Virus record (IMG/VR): IMGVR_UViG_3300044712_000047
Coordinates: 1-36,563 of that record
Direction: 5' to 3' (one strand)
Length of the DNA: 36,563 nt
Source: a virus
The notes beneath the pieces are model-generated. The model saw only the letters and a program-made list of their open reading frames with translations, was not told the DNA's origin and made no database searches. Both the position numbers and the translations under genes were made by a program. Of this stretch, positions 16,623 to 23,938 are shown one piece after another (position 1 is the stretch's first letter; every line of letters begins with the position of its first letter).

Positions 16623-17297
16623 ATGTCAGGTTGGAAATCTTGGGCTGTCAATGAGACGGTTGAAGCTAGTGACTTTCAGAACTACATTCAAGATCAGGTA
16701 GTCCAGGTTTACGCAGGAACCGCTGCTCGTGGCTCTGCTCTGGGAACTGCCGTCACCGCTGGTATGGTCAGCTACCTCACTGATTCAGGGGTTCTACAGT
16801 ATTACACAGGCTCGGTCTGGGCGAATGTTAGCTCGCCTGGTGACATCACAGCCGTAACTGCTGGCACTGGCTTGGCTGGCGGAGGCACATCTGGCGATGT
16901 AACCCTCAATGTGAACTACGCTGCTGTCGGTTCGGCTGTCCTAGCCTCACCTAACATCACTGGCACGGCAGTAATCGCCGCTGGTTCGGTCACTGGCAAC
17001 CTAACGGTCGCTGGCGATCTAGTAGACACTGGCTGGACTGCTTCCCGTGTTCTAACGACTTCTGCTGGCACTGCTGCTGTAACTAGCACCGTGACTGGCA
17101 CTGAGCTTAGCTATCTTTCAGGCGTAACCTCCGCTCTCCAGACCCAACTCGGCGCAAGAGTTCTAACCACTAATGGAACTGTTGCTACGGCTGCTGTAGG
17201 CTCTGCTGTAGTCAGAAACATCACGCTGTCTACTGCTACTCCGGGAACTGCATCTGGTGGCATGGATGGAGATGTCTGGCTGGTATACACACCGTAA
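16623..17297 (+). CDS. minor tail protein, paralogue 2
   Basis: 224 aa. N-terminal SWAVNETVEASDFQNYIQDQ and LQYYTGSVWANV match the preceding paralogue in spacing, but the C-terminal part differs: GTGLAGGGTSGDVTLNVNYA is a motif seen in many phage fibre proteins, followed by repeated small strands. The shared head with a changed tail suggests modular fibres. GGAGAG precedes the ATG. Confidence 0.72.
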   Translation: MSGWKSWAVNETVEASDFQNYIQDQVVQVYAGTAARGSALGTAVTAGMVSYLTDSGVLQYYTGSVWANVSSPGDITAVTAGTGLAGGGTSGDVTLNVNYAAVGSAVLASPNITGTAVIAAGSVTGNLTVAGDLVDTGWTASRVLTTSAGTAAVTSTVTGTELSYLSGVTSALQTQLGARVLTTNGTVATAAVGSAVVRNITLSTATPGTASGGMDGDVWLVYTP

Positions 17298-17306
17298 GGA
17301 ACCTAA

Positions 17307-19733
17307 ATGCCTGCACATGTTCAAGTCTCTAGTTCTTGGAAAACCGTTTCGGCTCTTTATACCCGTGTCGGCGGTTCTTGGAAGAATGTAGTCGAAGGCT
17401 ATACCCGTATCGGTGGAGCTTGGAAAGCATTTTTTACTTCGACCCCCGCCCTGAATGTTGATTACCTTGTAATCGCTGGTGGCGGTGGCGGTGGAACTTC
17501 GGGCTATAACGGTGGCGGTGGCGGTGGTGCTGGTGGATACCGCACTGCTACTGGCATGTCTCTAGCGACAAACACTTTTTACACCGTAACAGTTGGTGCT
17601 GGTGGAGCTTCTGGTGGTTCTGGTTCTATTGGCGCAGGTTCCAATGGTGGAACTGGTGGTAACTCCGTGTTTAGCACAATCACATCTAATGGCGGTGGCG
17701 GTGGCGGTGGTGGCGGCACACCAGTTGTCAATCCCGGTGTTGCAGGTGGTTCAGGTGGTGGTGCGGCCGCAGGATCGCCAGCAGGTGCAGGAAACACGCC
17801 AAGCACAAGTCCATCGCAGGGTAACAATGGTGGCATTGGGCAGTCTGACGGATTCTCGCAAGCAAGCTCTGGTGGTGGTGGTGGAGCTGGCGCTGTTGGT
17901 TCCAACGGAACCTACGGTGGCACAAGCATCGGTTTTGGTGGAGCTGGTGGAGCTGGTCTAGCGTCAAGCATTACAGGAACTTCCGTAACCCGTGCTGGCG
18001 GTGGTGGTGGTTCGGCCGCTACCAACGCTTCTGGATCGGCTGGAGCTGGTGGTGCTGGTGGCGGTGGTGCGGGTTCTATTACCGCAAGCCCGGCAACCGC
18101 TGGAACAGCTAACACTGGCGGTGGCGGTGGTGGTGGTAATACTACTGGCGGTTCTGGTGCTGGTGGTTCAGGTGTTGTAATCCTTAGATACCCAAGCAGC
18201 TATGGCCTAGCTGTTGGAGCAGGTCTAACTGCTTCTACAACCACTAGCAATGGTTTCAGCGTCACAACCTTTACTGCTGGAACTGGCACTATCTCATTTG
18301 CTCCACTTGTAACCGTAGATTACTTGGTTATCGCAGGTGGTGGCGGTGGTGGTTCGTCATACAACTCTGGTTCTGGTGGTGGCGGAGCTGGTGGTTACAG
18401 AACAACCGTAGGCACTTCCGGTGGTGGAGCATCTGCAGAAACTTCGTTGAGCCTCATTCAAGGCGTAAATTACACCGTAACTGTGGGTGCAGGTGGTAAT
18501 GGAACTCCAGCACCCGGGCCAACAGGCGCACAAAGTAATGGTTCAAACGGATCGAACTCAGTGTTTGGTTCGATTACCAGCACTGGCGGTGGTGGTGGTG
18601 CAGGTGGTAATGACCGCTATGTAGGTTCAACTGGTGGATCTGGTGGTGGTAGCCAAGCAGGTCGTGGTGCAAGCTCTGGGACTTCTAATCAAGGTTTCGC
18701 TGGTGGAACTGCTCCGTCTGCGGTATCACTAGCAACAGACAACGCAGGTGGCGGTGGTGGTGCTGGAGCCGTGGGTGGCAACGCATCTGGCACTTCAGCC
18801 GGTGCAGGTGGTGCGGGTGTAGCATCAAGCATTACAGGCACTTCTGTTACCCGTGGTGGCGGTGGTGGTGGCGGAACTAGAACATCTATCAACATTGGTG
18901 CAGGTGGCAACGGTGGTGGCGGTTCAGGCGGCGGCTATGTTCCAAGCGGAAATGATGGCAATGCAACAATCGCTCCAACTGCCGGAACGCCAAATACTGG
19001 TGGCGGTGGTGGTGGAACTGGCGAGGGCCTTACTCCTATGAATGGAGCCAACGGTGGTTCTGGTGTCGTAATCATTCGCTACCCATCAACCATTGACATC
19101 CGCAATGGCGCTGGCCTGACCTACACAACCTCTGTTGTAGGTAGCAACAAGGTCACAGTATTTACCGCCGGAACAGGAAACATTCAGTTTGCAACGGCAG
19201 CTAACTCGTCATTCGTTCTGCTTGAGACCGTCACTCTGACTTCAAACCAAGCCTCCGTGGAGTTCGCAAACCTAAATAGCAAGTATGGAAGCACCTATCA
19301 GCACCTTCAGATTAGGGCGGTTGTTCGGTCGAACAATGCTCAGATTTGGGAAGAGACAAAGCTAACATTCAATGGTTCTAGCTCTGGTTACTGGTCGCAC
19401 CTTCTAGGTGGCACGGGTGGCAGCGTATTCTCAGGCGACTCTGGTTCTGCAAGCTACATAAAGCCTTGGGCGTTTGCAGTGGGAGCCAATGCAACCGCAA
19501 ATGTATTCGGTGCAGCAATTATTGACATTCTTGATCCATTTGAAACCACAAAGAACAAGACCGTTAGAACTCTTGGTGGTCGTGTGCCTGCTAATGGTGA
19601 AACTAGAGCTGCTATCTCGTCTGGTGCGTGGAATAGCACTGCCGCAGTGACTAGCATTACGATTAGTCCTGAAGCTGGTAGCCAATGGGTTACTGGAACC
19701 AGGTTCTCAATCTACGGTCTGCGAGGAAGCTAA
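17307..19733 (+). CDS. large glycine-rich tail adhesin
   Basis: 808 aa. Residues 1-50 hold three WK-type repeats (SSSWKTV, GGSWKNV, GGAWKAF). Two Gly-rich modules follow (about 52-330 and 335-630), each opening VDYLVIAGGGGGG, with internal ASSITGTSVTR and closing on ILRYPS/IIRYPS. The final 180 residues form a beta domain with counterparts in the next two genes. The Gly runs recall the polyglycine-II helices of phage S16 gp38, a receptor-binding adhesin; that analogy is inference. It is probably a main host-recognition protein. GGT/GGC codons dominate and make the DNA internally repetitive. Confidence 0.85.
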   Translation: MPAHVQVSSSWKTVSALYTRVGGSWKNVVEGYTRIGGAWKAFFTSTPALNVDYLVIAGGGGGGTSGYNGGGGGGAGGYRTATGMSLATNTFYTVTVGAGGASGGSGSIGAGSNGGTGGNSVFSTITSNGGGGGGGGGTPVVNPGVAGGSGGGAAAGSPAGAGNTPSTSPSQGNNGGIGQSDGFSQASSGGGGGAGAVGSNGTYGGTSIGFGGAGGAGLASSITGTSVTRAGGGGGSAATNASGSAGAGGAGGGGAGSITASPATAGTANTGGGGGGGNTTGGSGAGGSGVVILRYPSSYGLAVGAGLTASTTTSNGFSVTTFTAGTGTISFAPLVTVDYLVIAGGGGGGSSYNSGSGGGGAGGYRTTVGTSGGGASAETSLSLIQGVNYTVTVGAGGNGTPAPGPTGAQSNGSNGSNSVFGSITSTGGGGGAGGNDRYVGSTGGSGGGSQAGRGASSGTSNQGFAGGTAPSAVSLATDNAGGGGGAGAVGGNASGTSAGAGGAGVASSITGTSVTRGGGGGGGTRTSINIGAGGNGGGGSGGGYVPSGNDGNATIAPTAGTPNTGGGGGGTGEGLTPMNGANGGSGVVIIRYPSTIDIRNGAGLTYTTSVVGSNKVTVFTAGTGNIQFATAANSSFVLLETVTLTSNQASVEFANLNSKYGSTYQHLQIRAVVRSNNAQIWEETKLTFNGSSSGYWSHLLGGTGGSVFSGDSGSASYIKPWAFAVGANATANVFGAAIIDILDPFETTKNKTVRTLGGRVPANGETRAAISSGAWNSTAAVTSITISPEAGSQWVTGTRFSIYGLRGS

Positions 19734-20221
19734 TGTCATACATACCTTTGGCAAATGTAACGCTGGCAAGCAATAGCACCAGTGTCACCTTTTCTAACAT
19801 TCCGGGCATCTTCAAGGACATAGTGCTGGTCGGTAACTGGACAAACAGCTCCACTTCATCCGCTGGTAGATTGCAGGTGAATGGCGATTCAGGCGCAAAC
19901 TATAATGGCGTATGGATTACAGCTAACGGAAGTTCAACAGCTAGTGGAAATGAAGCATCCCAGACATCGGCTCGTATTGCAGGTGCTATTTCAGGGCCAG
20001 ACAACGCTTACACAAATTATGTGTCTTTGCACTTTATGGACTATGCCGCAACCGATAAGCACAAGACAATAATCAGCAGATTCGGATCAGCCAACAGGGA
20101 ATCACAAGCTACTGCCTCTCGGTGGGCTTCTACAAGTGCAATAACCTCAATTCGGTTCTTTGACATTTTGGGACAGACCTTCCAAACTGGGGCTACATTC
20201 AGTCTCTACGGGGTGGTATAA
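19733..20221 (+). CDS. tail tip beta-domain protein 1
   Basis: 162 aa from the ATG overlapping the previous stop (TAATG); an upstream in-frame ATG at 19685 lies inside the previous gene and was rejected. VTLASNSTSVTFSNIP, a central variable part, and SAITSIRFFDI followed by FQTGATFSLYG repeat the design of the C-terminal domain of the 808-aa adhesin. It looks like a free-standing copy of that domain. It may form trimers at the tail tip or act as an exchangeable tip. Confidence 0.75.
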   Translation: MSYIPLANVTLASNSTSVTFSNIPGIFKDIVLVGNWTNSSTSSAGRLQVNGDSGANYNGVWITANGSSTASGNEASQTSARIAGAISGPDNAYTNYVSLHFMDYAATDKHKTIISRFGSANRESQATASRWASTSAITSIRFFDILGQTFQTGATFSLYGVV

Positions 20222-20746
20222 ATGACAATGACGCTTATTCAGCACACCGAACTAGGGTCGGCTCAATCGAGTATTACTTTTAGCTCTATTCCCCAGACTT
20301 ATACAGACTTGCTATTAGTGACTTCTCTAAGATCAGCTCGCTCGGCTGGCTTTGAGGAATACCGAATTTTCTTCAACGGTGCAAATAGCAATCTGTCGTC
20401 TCGCTATCTTGAGGGTGACGGTGCAAGTGGGGTCAGCGGGACAACTGCAAATGGCTACATTGGTATTGGCAACTCAAATACCTCAACTAGCAATACATTC
20501 GGCAATCAACAGATTTACATTCCAAACTACACATCAAGCAACGCCAAGTCTTATTCATCCGACAGCGTTAGCGAAACTAATGCAACAACTGCATACTCAG
20601 ATATTGTTGTAGGGCTATGGAATCAAACTTCAGCCATTACAAGCATTACGATAATCAACGGAACTGGTAACAACTGGATGCAATACAGCTCGGCAACTTT
20701 GTATGGCATCCTAAAAGGTAGTTCAAACGGCGTGACCGTTAGCTAA
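20222..20746 (+). CDS. tail tip beta-domain protein 2
   Basis: 174 aa. Opening SSITFSSIPQTYTDLLLV and ending TSAITSITIINGTG and ATLYGILKG place it with the preceding protein and the end of the 808-aa adhesin; the middle is unrelated in sequence. The ATG follows the previous stop directly. Three related domains in a row with divergent centres suggest receptor-binding diversification. Confidence 0.75.
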   Translation: MTMTLIQHTELGSAQSSITFSSIPQTYTDLLLVTSLRSARSAGFEEYRIFFNGANSNLSSRYLEGDGASGVSGTTANGYIGIGNSNTSTSNTFGNQQIYIPNYTSSNAKSYSSDSVSETNATTAYSDIVVGLWNQTSAITSITIINGTGNNWMQYSSATLYGILKGSSNGVTVS

Positions 20747-20760
20747 CAGAAAGAAAAGAA

Positions 20761-20994
20761 ATGACTGAAATCATTACCAAGCTAGTCGTGGATTGCGAAA
20801 CAGGCGAACAAATCATCGTGCCTCTGACTGATGAAGAACTAGCAGAGCGTGAGGCAATGCGTATTCAGGCTGAAGCAGAACAGGCTCAGCGTGAGGCAGA
20901 CGAACTAGCCAAGGCAGAAGCCAAGGCATCGGCACAAGCAAAGTTGGCAGCACTCGGTTTGACCGAGGCTGAGATTGCAGCACTGAGCAACTAA
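20761..20994 (+). CDS. short coiled-coil protein in fibre block
   Basis: 77 aa. The first 25 residues are beta-like (IITKLVVDCETGEQIIVPLT), the rest is one Ala/Glu/Lys-rich helix, EELAEREAMRIQAEAEQAQR and onward, ending LTEAEIAALSN. Such proteins often follow tail fibre genes and may be a fibre chaperone or linker; there is no direct proof. The next gene overlaps the stop (TAATG). Confidence 0.65.
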   Translation: MTEIITKLVVDCETGEQIIVPLTDEELAEREAMRIQAEAEQAQREADELAKAEAKASAQAKLAALGLTEAEIAALSN

Positions 20995-21821
20995 TGTCTC
21001 CGATTACGCTTGGGGTTGTTGCGGCAGCTAACCGCATCCCTAGAACCTTTGCGGTTGATTACCTTGTAATCGCTGGTGGTGGTGCTGGTGGTGGTGACGG
21101 CGCTGGTGGTGGTGGAGGTGCTGGTGGTTATCGCACTTCAGCCGGGACATCGGGCGGTGGAGCAAGTGCTGAATCACCGCTAACAATTAGCCGTAATACC
21201 AATTACACCGTCACTATCGGTGGTGGTGGTTCCAATTCTGTATTCTCAACCATTACTTCTTTAGCAGGTGGTGGCGGTGGTGCTTACTCAGATGGTGCTT
21301 CTGGTGGTTCCGGTGGTGGTGGATCACGCACTAATGGTGGCGTTGAAAAAGTCGGTGGTGCGGGAACAACTGGTCAGGGCTACGCAGGTGGTAATAGCAA
21401 CGGTGGTTCAATCTCTGGTGGTGGTGGAGGAGCTGGCGCTGCTGGTGGTAGTGGTGATGGTGCTACTGGTGTGGCTTCGAGCATCACAGGCACTTCAGTA
21501 ACCCGTGCAGGTGGTGGAGGTTCTGGAACTGGTGCGGAAGCTTTCCAATTCTACGGCGGAACTGGCGGTGGTGGCAAAGGTGCCAATGGCTACTACATGA
21601 GAGGTGCAGATTCGGGAACTGTCAATACCGGCGGTGGCGGTGGAGGTGGCTCTCTAGGAACCTATGGCGCTGGACAGGGTGGATCGGGTATCGTAATCCT
21701 TCGCTATCCTGCCCTATACACAATTACTCTTGGTGCTGGATTGACCGGCACTACTTCAACAGTTGGACAAAACAAGGTGACAACTATCACTTCTGGAACT
21801 GGACAAGTATCATTTACTTAG
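20994..21821 (+). CDS. second glycine-rich tail adhesin
   Basis: 275 aa, one Gly-rich module of the same type as in the 808-aa protein: VDYLVIAGGGAGGG near residue 22, GGGAGGYRTSAGTSGGGAS, SSITGTSVTRAGGGG, IVILRYPALY and a closing TTITSGTGQVSFT. It has neither the WK repeats nor the C-terminal beta domain. It may be a co-adhesin or an exchangeable module. Its coding DNA shares long GGT-rich stretches with the larger gene, so recombination between them is possible. Confidence 0.8.
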   Translation: MSPITLGVVAAANRIPRTFAVDYLVIAGGGAGGGDGAGGGGGAGGYRTSAGTSGGGASAESPLTISRNTNYTVTIGGGGSNSVFSTITSLAGGGGGAYSDGASGGSGGGGSRTNGGVEKVGGAGTTGQGYAGGNSNGGSISGGGGGAGAAGGSGDGATGVASSITGTSVTRAGGGGSGTGAEAFQFYGGTGGGGKGANGYYMRGADSGTVNTGGGGGGGSLGTYGAGQGGSGIVILRYPALYTITLGAGLTGTTSTVGQNKVTTITSGTGQVSFT

Positions 21822-21829
21822 GAGAAACC

Positions 21830-22180
21830 ATGGCACATTACGCATTTCTTGACGACAACAACATCGTCACCGAGGTCATTACTGGCATTGACGAGACCGA
21901 GCTAATCGAGGGCAAGCACCCTGAAGTTTGGTATGGCGAGTTCCGTGGACAGGTCTGCAAGCGCACCAGCTACAACGGCAACTACCGCAAGAACTACGCT
22001 GGCGTGGGTTACCGCTATGACGAAGAGCTAGATGCCTTCATCGCACCTCAGCCATTCGCATCTTGGACTCTTGACGAGGATTGCCGCTGGCAGGCCCCGG
22101 TTCCATACCCTACTGACGGGCTGATGTATAAGTGGGATGAAGAAACCCTGGACTGGGAGCCACTCGTCTTTAGCGAGTAA
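21830..22180 (+). CDS. small conserved tail-region protein
   Basis: 116 aa with AGGAG before the ATG. YAFLDDNNIVTEVITGIDE, NYRKNYAGVGYRYDEELDAF and PYPTDGLMYKWDEETLDW form a pattern I know from small proteins in marine cyanophage and pelagiphage structural regions, where function is unsettled. No membrane helix or signal. Its place at the end of the fibre block suggests a tail or baseplate attachment role. Confidence 0.72.
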   Translation: MAHYAFLDDNNIVTEVITGIDETELIEGKHPEVWYGEFRGQVCKRTSYNGNYRKNYAGVGYRYDEELDAFIAPQPFASWTLDEDCRWQAPVPYPTDGLMYKWDEETLDWEPLVFSE

Positions 22181-22225
22181 ACTAGACAAGTTACAACCTA
22201 CATTCAAACCGGAAGGCACGAGTGT

Positions 22226-22429
22226 ATGGATGACCAAATCCCAACCTGGGCAATCGAGCTAATCAAACAGGTTGAGCGTCTCAATGAAAAAATCCCAACG
22301 CACATTGACTGGGTGGAGCGCAACTTGAAGGATCACGAACGCCGTATCCGCTTCCTAGAGAAGATGGTCTGGTTGGCTGCTGGTGCGTCAGGATTCATCG
22401 GGGCTTTCGTGACTTCGATGCTCGGATAG
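22226..22429 (+). CDS. lysis-region membrane protein (holin/XhlA-like)
   Basis: 67 aa. Residues 10-45 form a charged helix (coiled coil, HERRIRFLEK) and residues 47-66 one membrane segment (MVWLAAGASGFIGAFVTS). This layout matches XhlA-like lysis proteins and small holins. GGAAGG lies nine bases before the ATG. It is directly followed by the endolysin and then a two-helix holin, so it is part of the lysis cassette. Confidence 0.7.
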   Translation: MDDQIPTWAIELIKQVERLNEKIPTHIDWVERNLKDHERRIRFLEKMVWLAAGASGFIGAFVTSMLG

Positions 22430-22438
22430 ACTTGTCCT

Positions 22439-22870
22439 ATGAGATTTCCATTTGACCCTAAGTTCATCACTGGTCGCTTCGGCACGCTCTCTGAGTTCCG
22501 CAAGAAGAACGGTATGCAACCACACTCCGGCGTGGACTGGGCACGACCAGAGGGCACTCCAATCCCTTCAATCGCCAACGGCACTATCGTTCTACAGCAG
22601 TTCTCCCAGGTGCTGGGCAATGTATCTGTGCTTCGTGTCATGGACAAGCAAAAGCAGATTTGGTATGTGGGATTCTGCCACCTAAAGGCTGAGGGCCACG
22701 AGGTAGGTCAGAAGATCAAAGAGGGCGAGACCATCGGCTTCGTAGGCAACACTGGCTCAGCCAGCAGCGGTGCACACCTACATCTAACTGTAAGCAAGGA
22801 GCTCAAGGGTGTATTCGGCCCAACCAGCGTAAAGATTGACCCCATCGAGTTCATAAAGGCGAACAAATGA
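22439..22870 (+). CDS. endolysin, M23 metallopeptidase
   Basis: 143 aa, only a catalytic domain. His29 and Asp33 (HSGVD), His81 (FCHLK) and His113/His115 (HLHL) fit the zinc-site pattern HxxxD...HxH of M23/lysostaphin-type peptidases, which cut peptide bridges of peptidoglycan. There is no signal peptide and no cell-wall binding domain, so it should rely on the holin for release. It overlaps the holin gene by four bases (ATGA). Confidence 0.9.
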   Translation: MRFPFDPKFITGRFGTLSEFRKKNGMQPHSGVDWARPEGTPIPSIANGTIVLQQFSQVLGNVSVLRVMDKQKQIWYVGFCHLKAEGHEVGQKIKEGETIGFVGNTGSASSGAHLHLTVSKELKGVFGPTSVKIDPIEFIKANK

Positions 22871-23223
22871 AAGAAGTAGTAAAGCAGATCATTGTCAGGT
22901 CTATCGGTCTGACCCTAGCCACCTTCTTCGGTGGAACTGCTATCGGTGCTGTCGCTGGCGACTGGGTACTCGGATCCATCATCGGCGTTGCTTCGGCTTT
23001 CGCTGTAGTGCTGACCACCATCGGTGTCGCTGTCGCCTGGAAGGGCACTCTGGAGCTATCTGACATTCAGAACGCTTACCGTGCTGCTGTAGCCAAGTCT
23101 GACTCTGAGGCTGTCGAGGATGCCCTCAAGGTTACTGAGGATGGCAACTTCGATTTTGATGATGTTGTCTATGACGGTGACGATGACTTGTACGACCCAA
23201 ACGCTACTGACGGCGTGAAGTAG
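22867..23223 (+). CDS. holin
   Basis: 118 aa. Two membrane segments at about 12-31 and 34-58 (SIGLTLATFFGGTAIGAVAG; IIGVASAFAVVLTTIGVAV), a short turn between them, then an acidic soluble C-terminus (FDFDDVVYDGDDDLYD). It makes the membrane hole for endolysin exit. Its 3' end overlaps the end of the leftward whiB gene by 20 bases, so the two transcripts converge. Confidence 0.82.
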   Translation: MKEVVKQIIVRSIGLTLATFFGGTAIGAVAGDWVLGSIIGVASAFAVVLTTIGVAVAWKGTLELSDIQNAYRAAVAKSDSEAVEDALKVTEDGNFDFDDVVYDGDDDLYDPNATDGVK

Positions 23224-23485
23224 TCCTGCCCTTAGCCTTTAGCTTCAGACGCTCTTTGAGGGTCAGCCCTCCCCAGATGCCATACTGCTCGTTGTTCACT
23301 AGGGCGAACTGTAGGCACTTGTTCTTCACCGGACATTCTTCGCAGAACTTCTTAGCCATGACTACATCGCCGTTTCTGCCCCCGATGTCTGGGAACCACA
23401 GCTCACCGTCTACCTCCTGGCAGATTGGTGCTCCGTGCTTGCGGATTGCTTCGGCTAGTTCTGTGAACGCTTGATCTGGTTTCAT
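23204..23485 (-). CDS. WhiB-family Fe-S regulator 1
   Basis: 93 aa from ATG 23485 (or 96 aa from GTG 23494). Four cysteines follow the WhiB pattern C-x25-C-x2-C-x5-C (ICQ, FCEECPVKNKC), with the G/W turn YGIWGG and a basic tail LKLKAKGRTTSRRQ that could touch DNA. WhiB proteins bind a 4Fe-4S cluster and region 4 of the main sigma factor. I favour the ATG because a promoter ends 7 bases before it, predicting a leaderless message; the GTG overlaps the -10 box. Phage WhiBs can silence host whiB genes. Confidence 0.93.
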   Translation of the reverse strand: MKPDQAFTELAEAIRKHGAPICQEVDGELWFPDIGGRNGDVVMAKKFCEECPVKNKCLQFALVNNEQYGIWGGLTLKERLKLKAKGRTTSRRQ

Positions 23486-23492
23486 AAGTGAC

Positions 23493-23522
23493 ACGATACG
23501 ACTATGAAAAAGAATTTGTCAA
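23493..23522 (-). promoter_or_regulatory. leftward promoter of whiB1 (leaderless)
   Basis: On the minus strand: TTGACA (23522-23517), 18-base spacer, TATCGT (23498-23493), then seven bases to the ATG at 23485. The distance places the transcript start on the ATG itself. Its -35 box is only six bases from that of the rightward promoter. Confidence 0.65.
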
Positions 23523-23528
23523 ATTGAG

Positions 23529-23556
23529 TTGACGAGCACTTGCAATCGTGTATAGT
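23529..23556 (+). promoter_or_regulatory. rightward promoter opposite whiB1
   Basis: TTGACG (23529-23534), 16-base spacer, TATAGT (23551-23556). Transcription would start near 23562 and run antisense through whiB2 into the exonuclease operon unless stopped at the hairpin 23602-23633. With the leftward promoter it makes a back-to-back switch. Confidence 0.65.
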
Positions 23557-23561
23557 GATAA

Positions 23562-23603
23562 GTGGAAAGTTTGCTCCTTGTTCTCTTTCCTCTCTCTCTG
23601 TAG
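23562..23603 (+). other. possible 13-codon Leu-rich leader ORF
   Basis: GTG 23562 to TAG 23601-23603 encodes VESLLLVLFPLSL with six Leu. The GTG lies where the rightward transcript should start and the stop touches the hairpin. The tract is pyrimidine-rich, so the peptide could be a by-product of composition. Speculative. Confidence 0.25.
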
Positions 23604-23633
23604 ACCCCCGCTGACCCCCTTCGGCGGGGGTCT
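23602..23633. terminator. strong GC hairpin, terminator or attenuator
   Basis: AGACCCCCGC (23602-23611) pairs perfectly with GCGGGGGTCT (23624-23633). A second GACCCCC (23613-23619) could pair with the same 3' arm, so two hairpins exclude each other. The right flank is TCTCTCTCTATCTCT rather than pure T, and the left flank is CT-rich too. On the minus strand it follows the whiB2 stop. It may end whiB2, or a short rightward RNA of about 75 bases. Confidence 0.65.
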
Positions 23634-23637
23634 CTCT

Positions 23638-23895
23638 CTATCTCTCAGAGGCTTTAGTCCCACCCCAGATGCCATACGGCTCACGAGCGGTAATTGCGTA
23701 GTCTAGACAGAGCTTCTTTACCGGACACTCACGGCATAGGCGAATAGCTATGTTTTCCATCTCTCGTGCGGCTTCGGTCAGTGCTCCAACATCTTCAGGG
23801 AAGAACACATCGGGATAGTCCTCACAGGCAACTTTCTTCCCGACTTTGATAATCGCAGACTGCAATGCGATGTATTTTTTATTTGCTTCTTTCAA
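23638..23895 (-). CDS. WhiB-family Fe-S regulator 2
   Basis: 85 aa from a TTG start with GGAAGGA upstream. Cysteines C24, C54, C57, C63 (VAC, LCRECPVKKLC) give C-x29-C-x2-C-x5-C and YGIWGG is present. Unlike WhiB1 the protein ends five residues after the turn (TKASER), lacking the basic DNA-contact tail, so it may work through sigma-factor binding only. It faces the exonuclease gene with 43 bases between their starts. Its transcript would leave over the hairpin at 23602-23633. Confidence 0.92.
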   Translation of the reverse strand: MKEANKKYIALQSAIIKVGKKVACEDYPDVFFPEDVGALTEAAREMENIAIRLCRECPVKKLCLDYAITAREPYGIWGGTKASER

Positions 23896-23919
23896 AATGT
23901 CCTTCCCATCCTCTAGGGT
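23891..23919 (+). promoter_or_regulatory. possible promoter for exonuclease operon
   Basis: TTCAAA (23891-23896), 17-base spacer, TAGGGT (23914-23919), 20 bases before the exonuclease ATG. The -35 is a poor match (4 of 6), so this is a weak candidate; the promoter at 23529 is an alternative source of this transcript. Confidence 0.3.
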
Positions 23920-23938
23920 ATTGCTTAGAAGGAGAAAA

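Noticed and set aside
17579-18115. Long leftward Pro-rich reading frames opposite the Gly-rich adhesin
   Set aside because: They are the reverse reading of GGT/GGC repeats, with no ribosome sites.
23846-23938. N-terminal extension of the exonuclease
   Set aside because: The extra 31 residues lie opposite whiB2 and a strong AAGGAG precedes the ATG at 23939.
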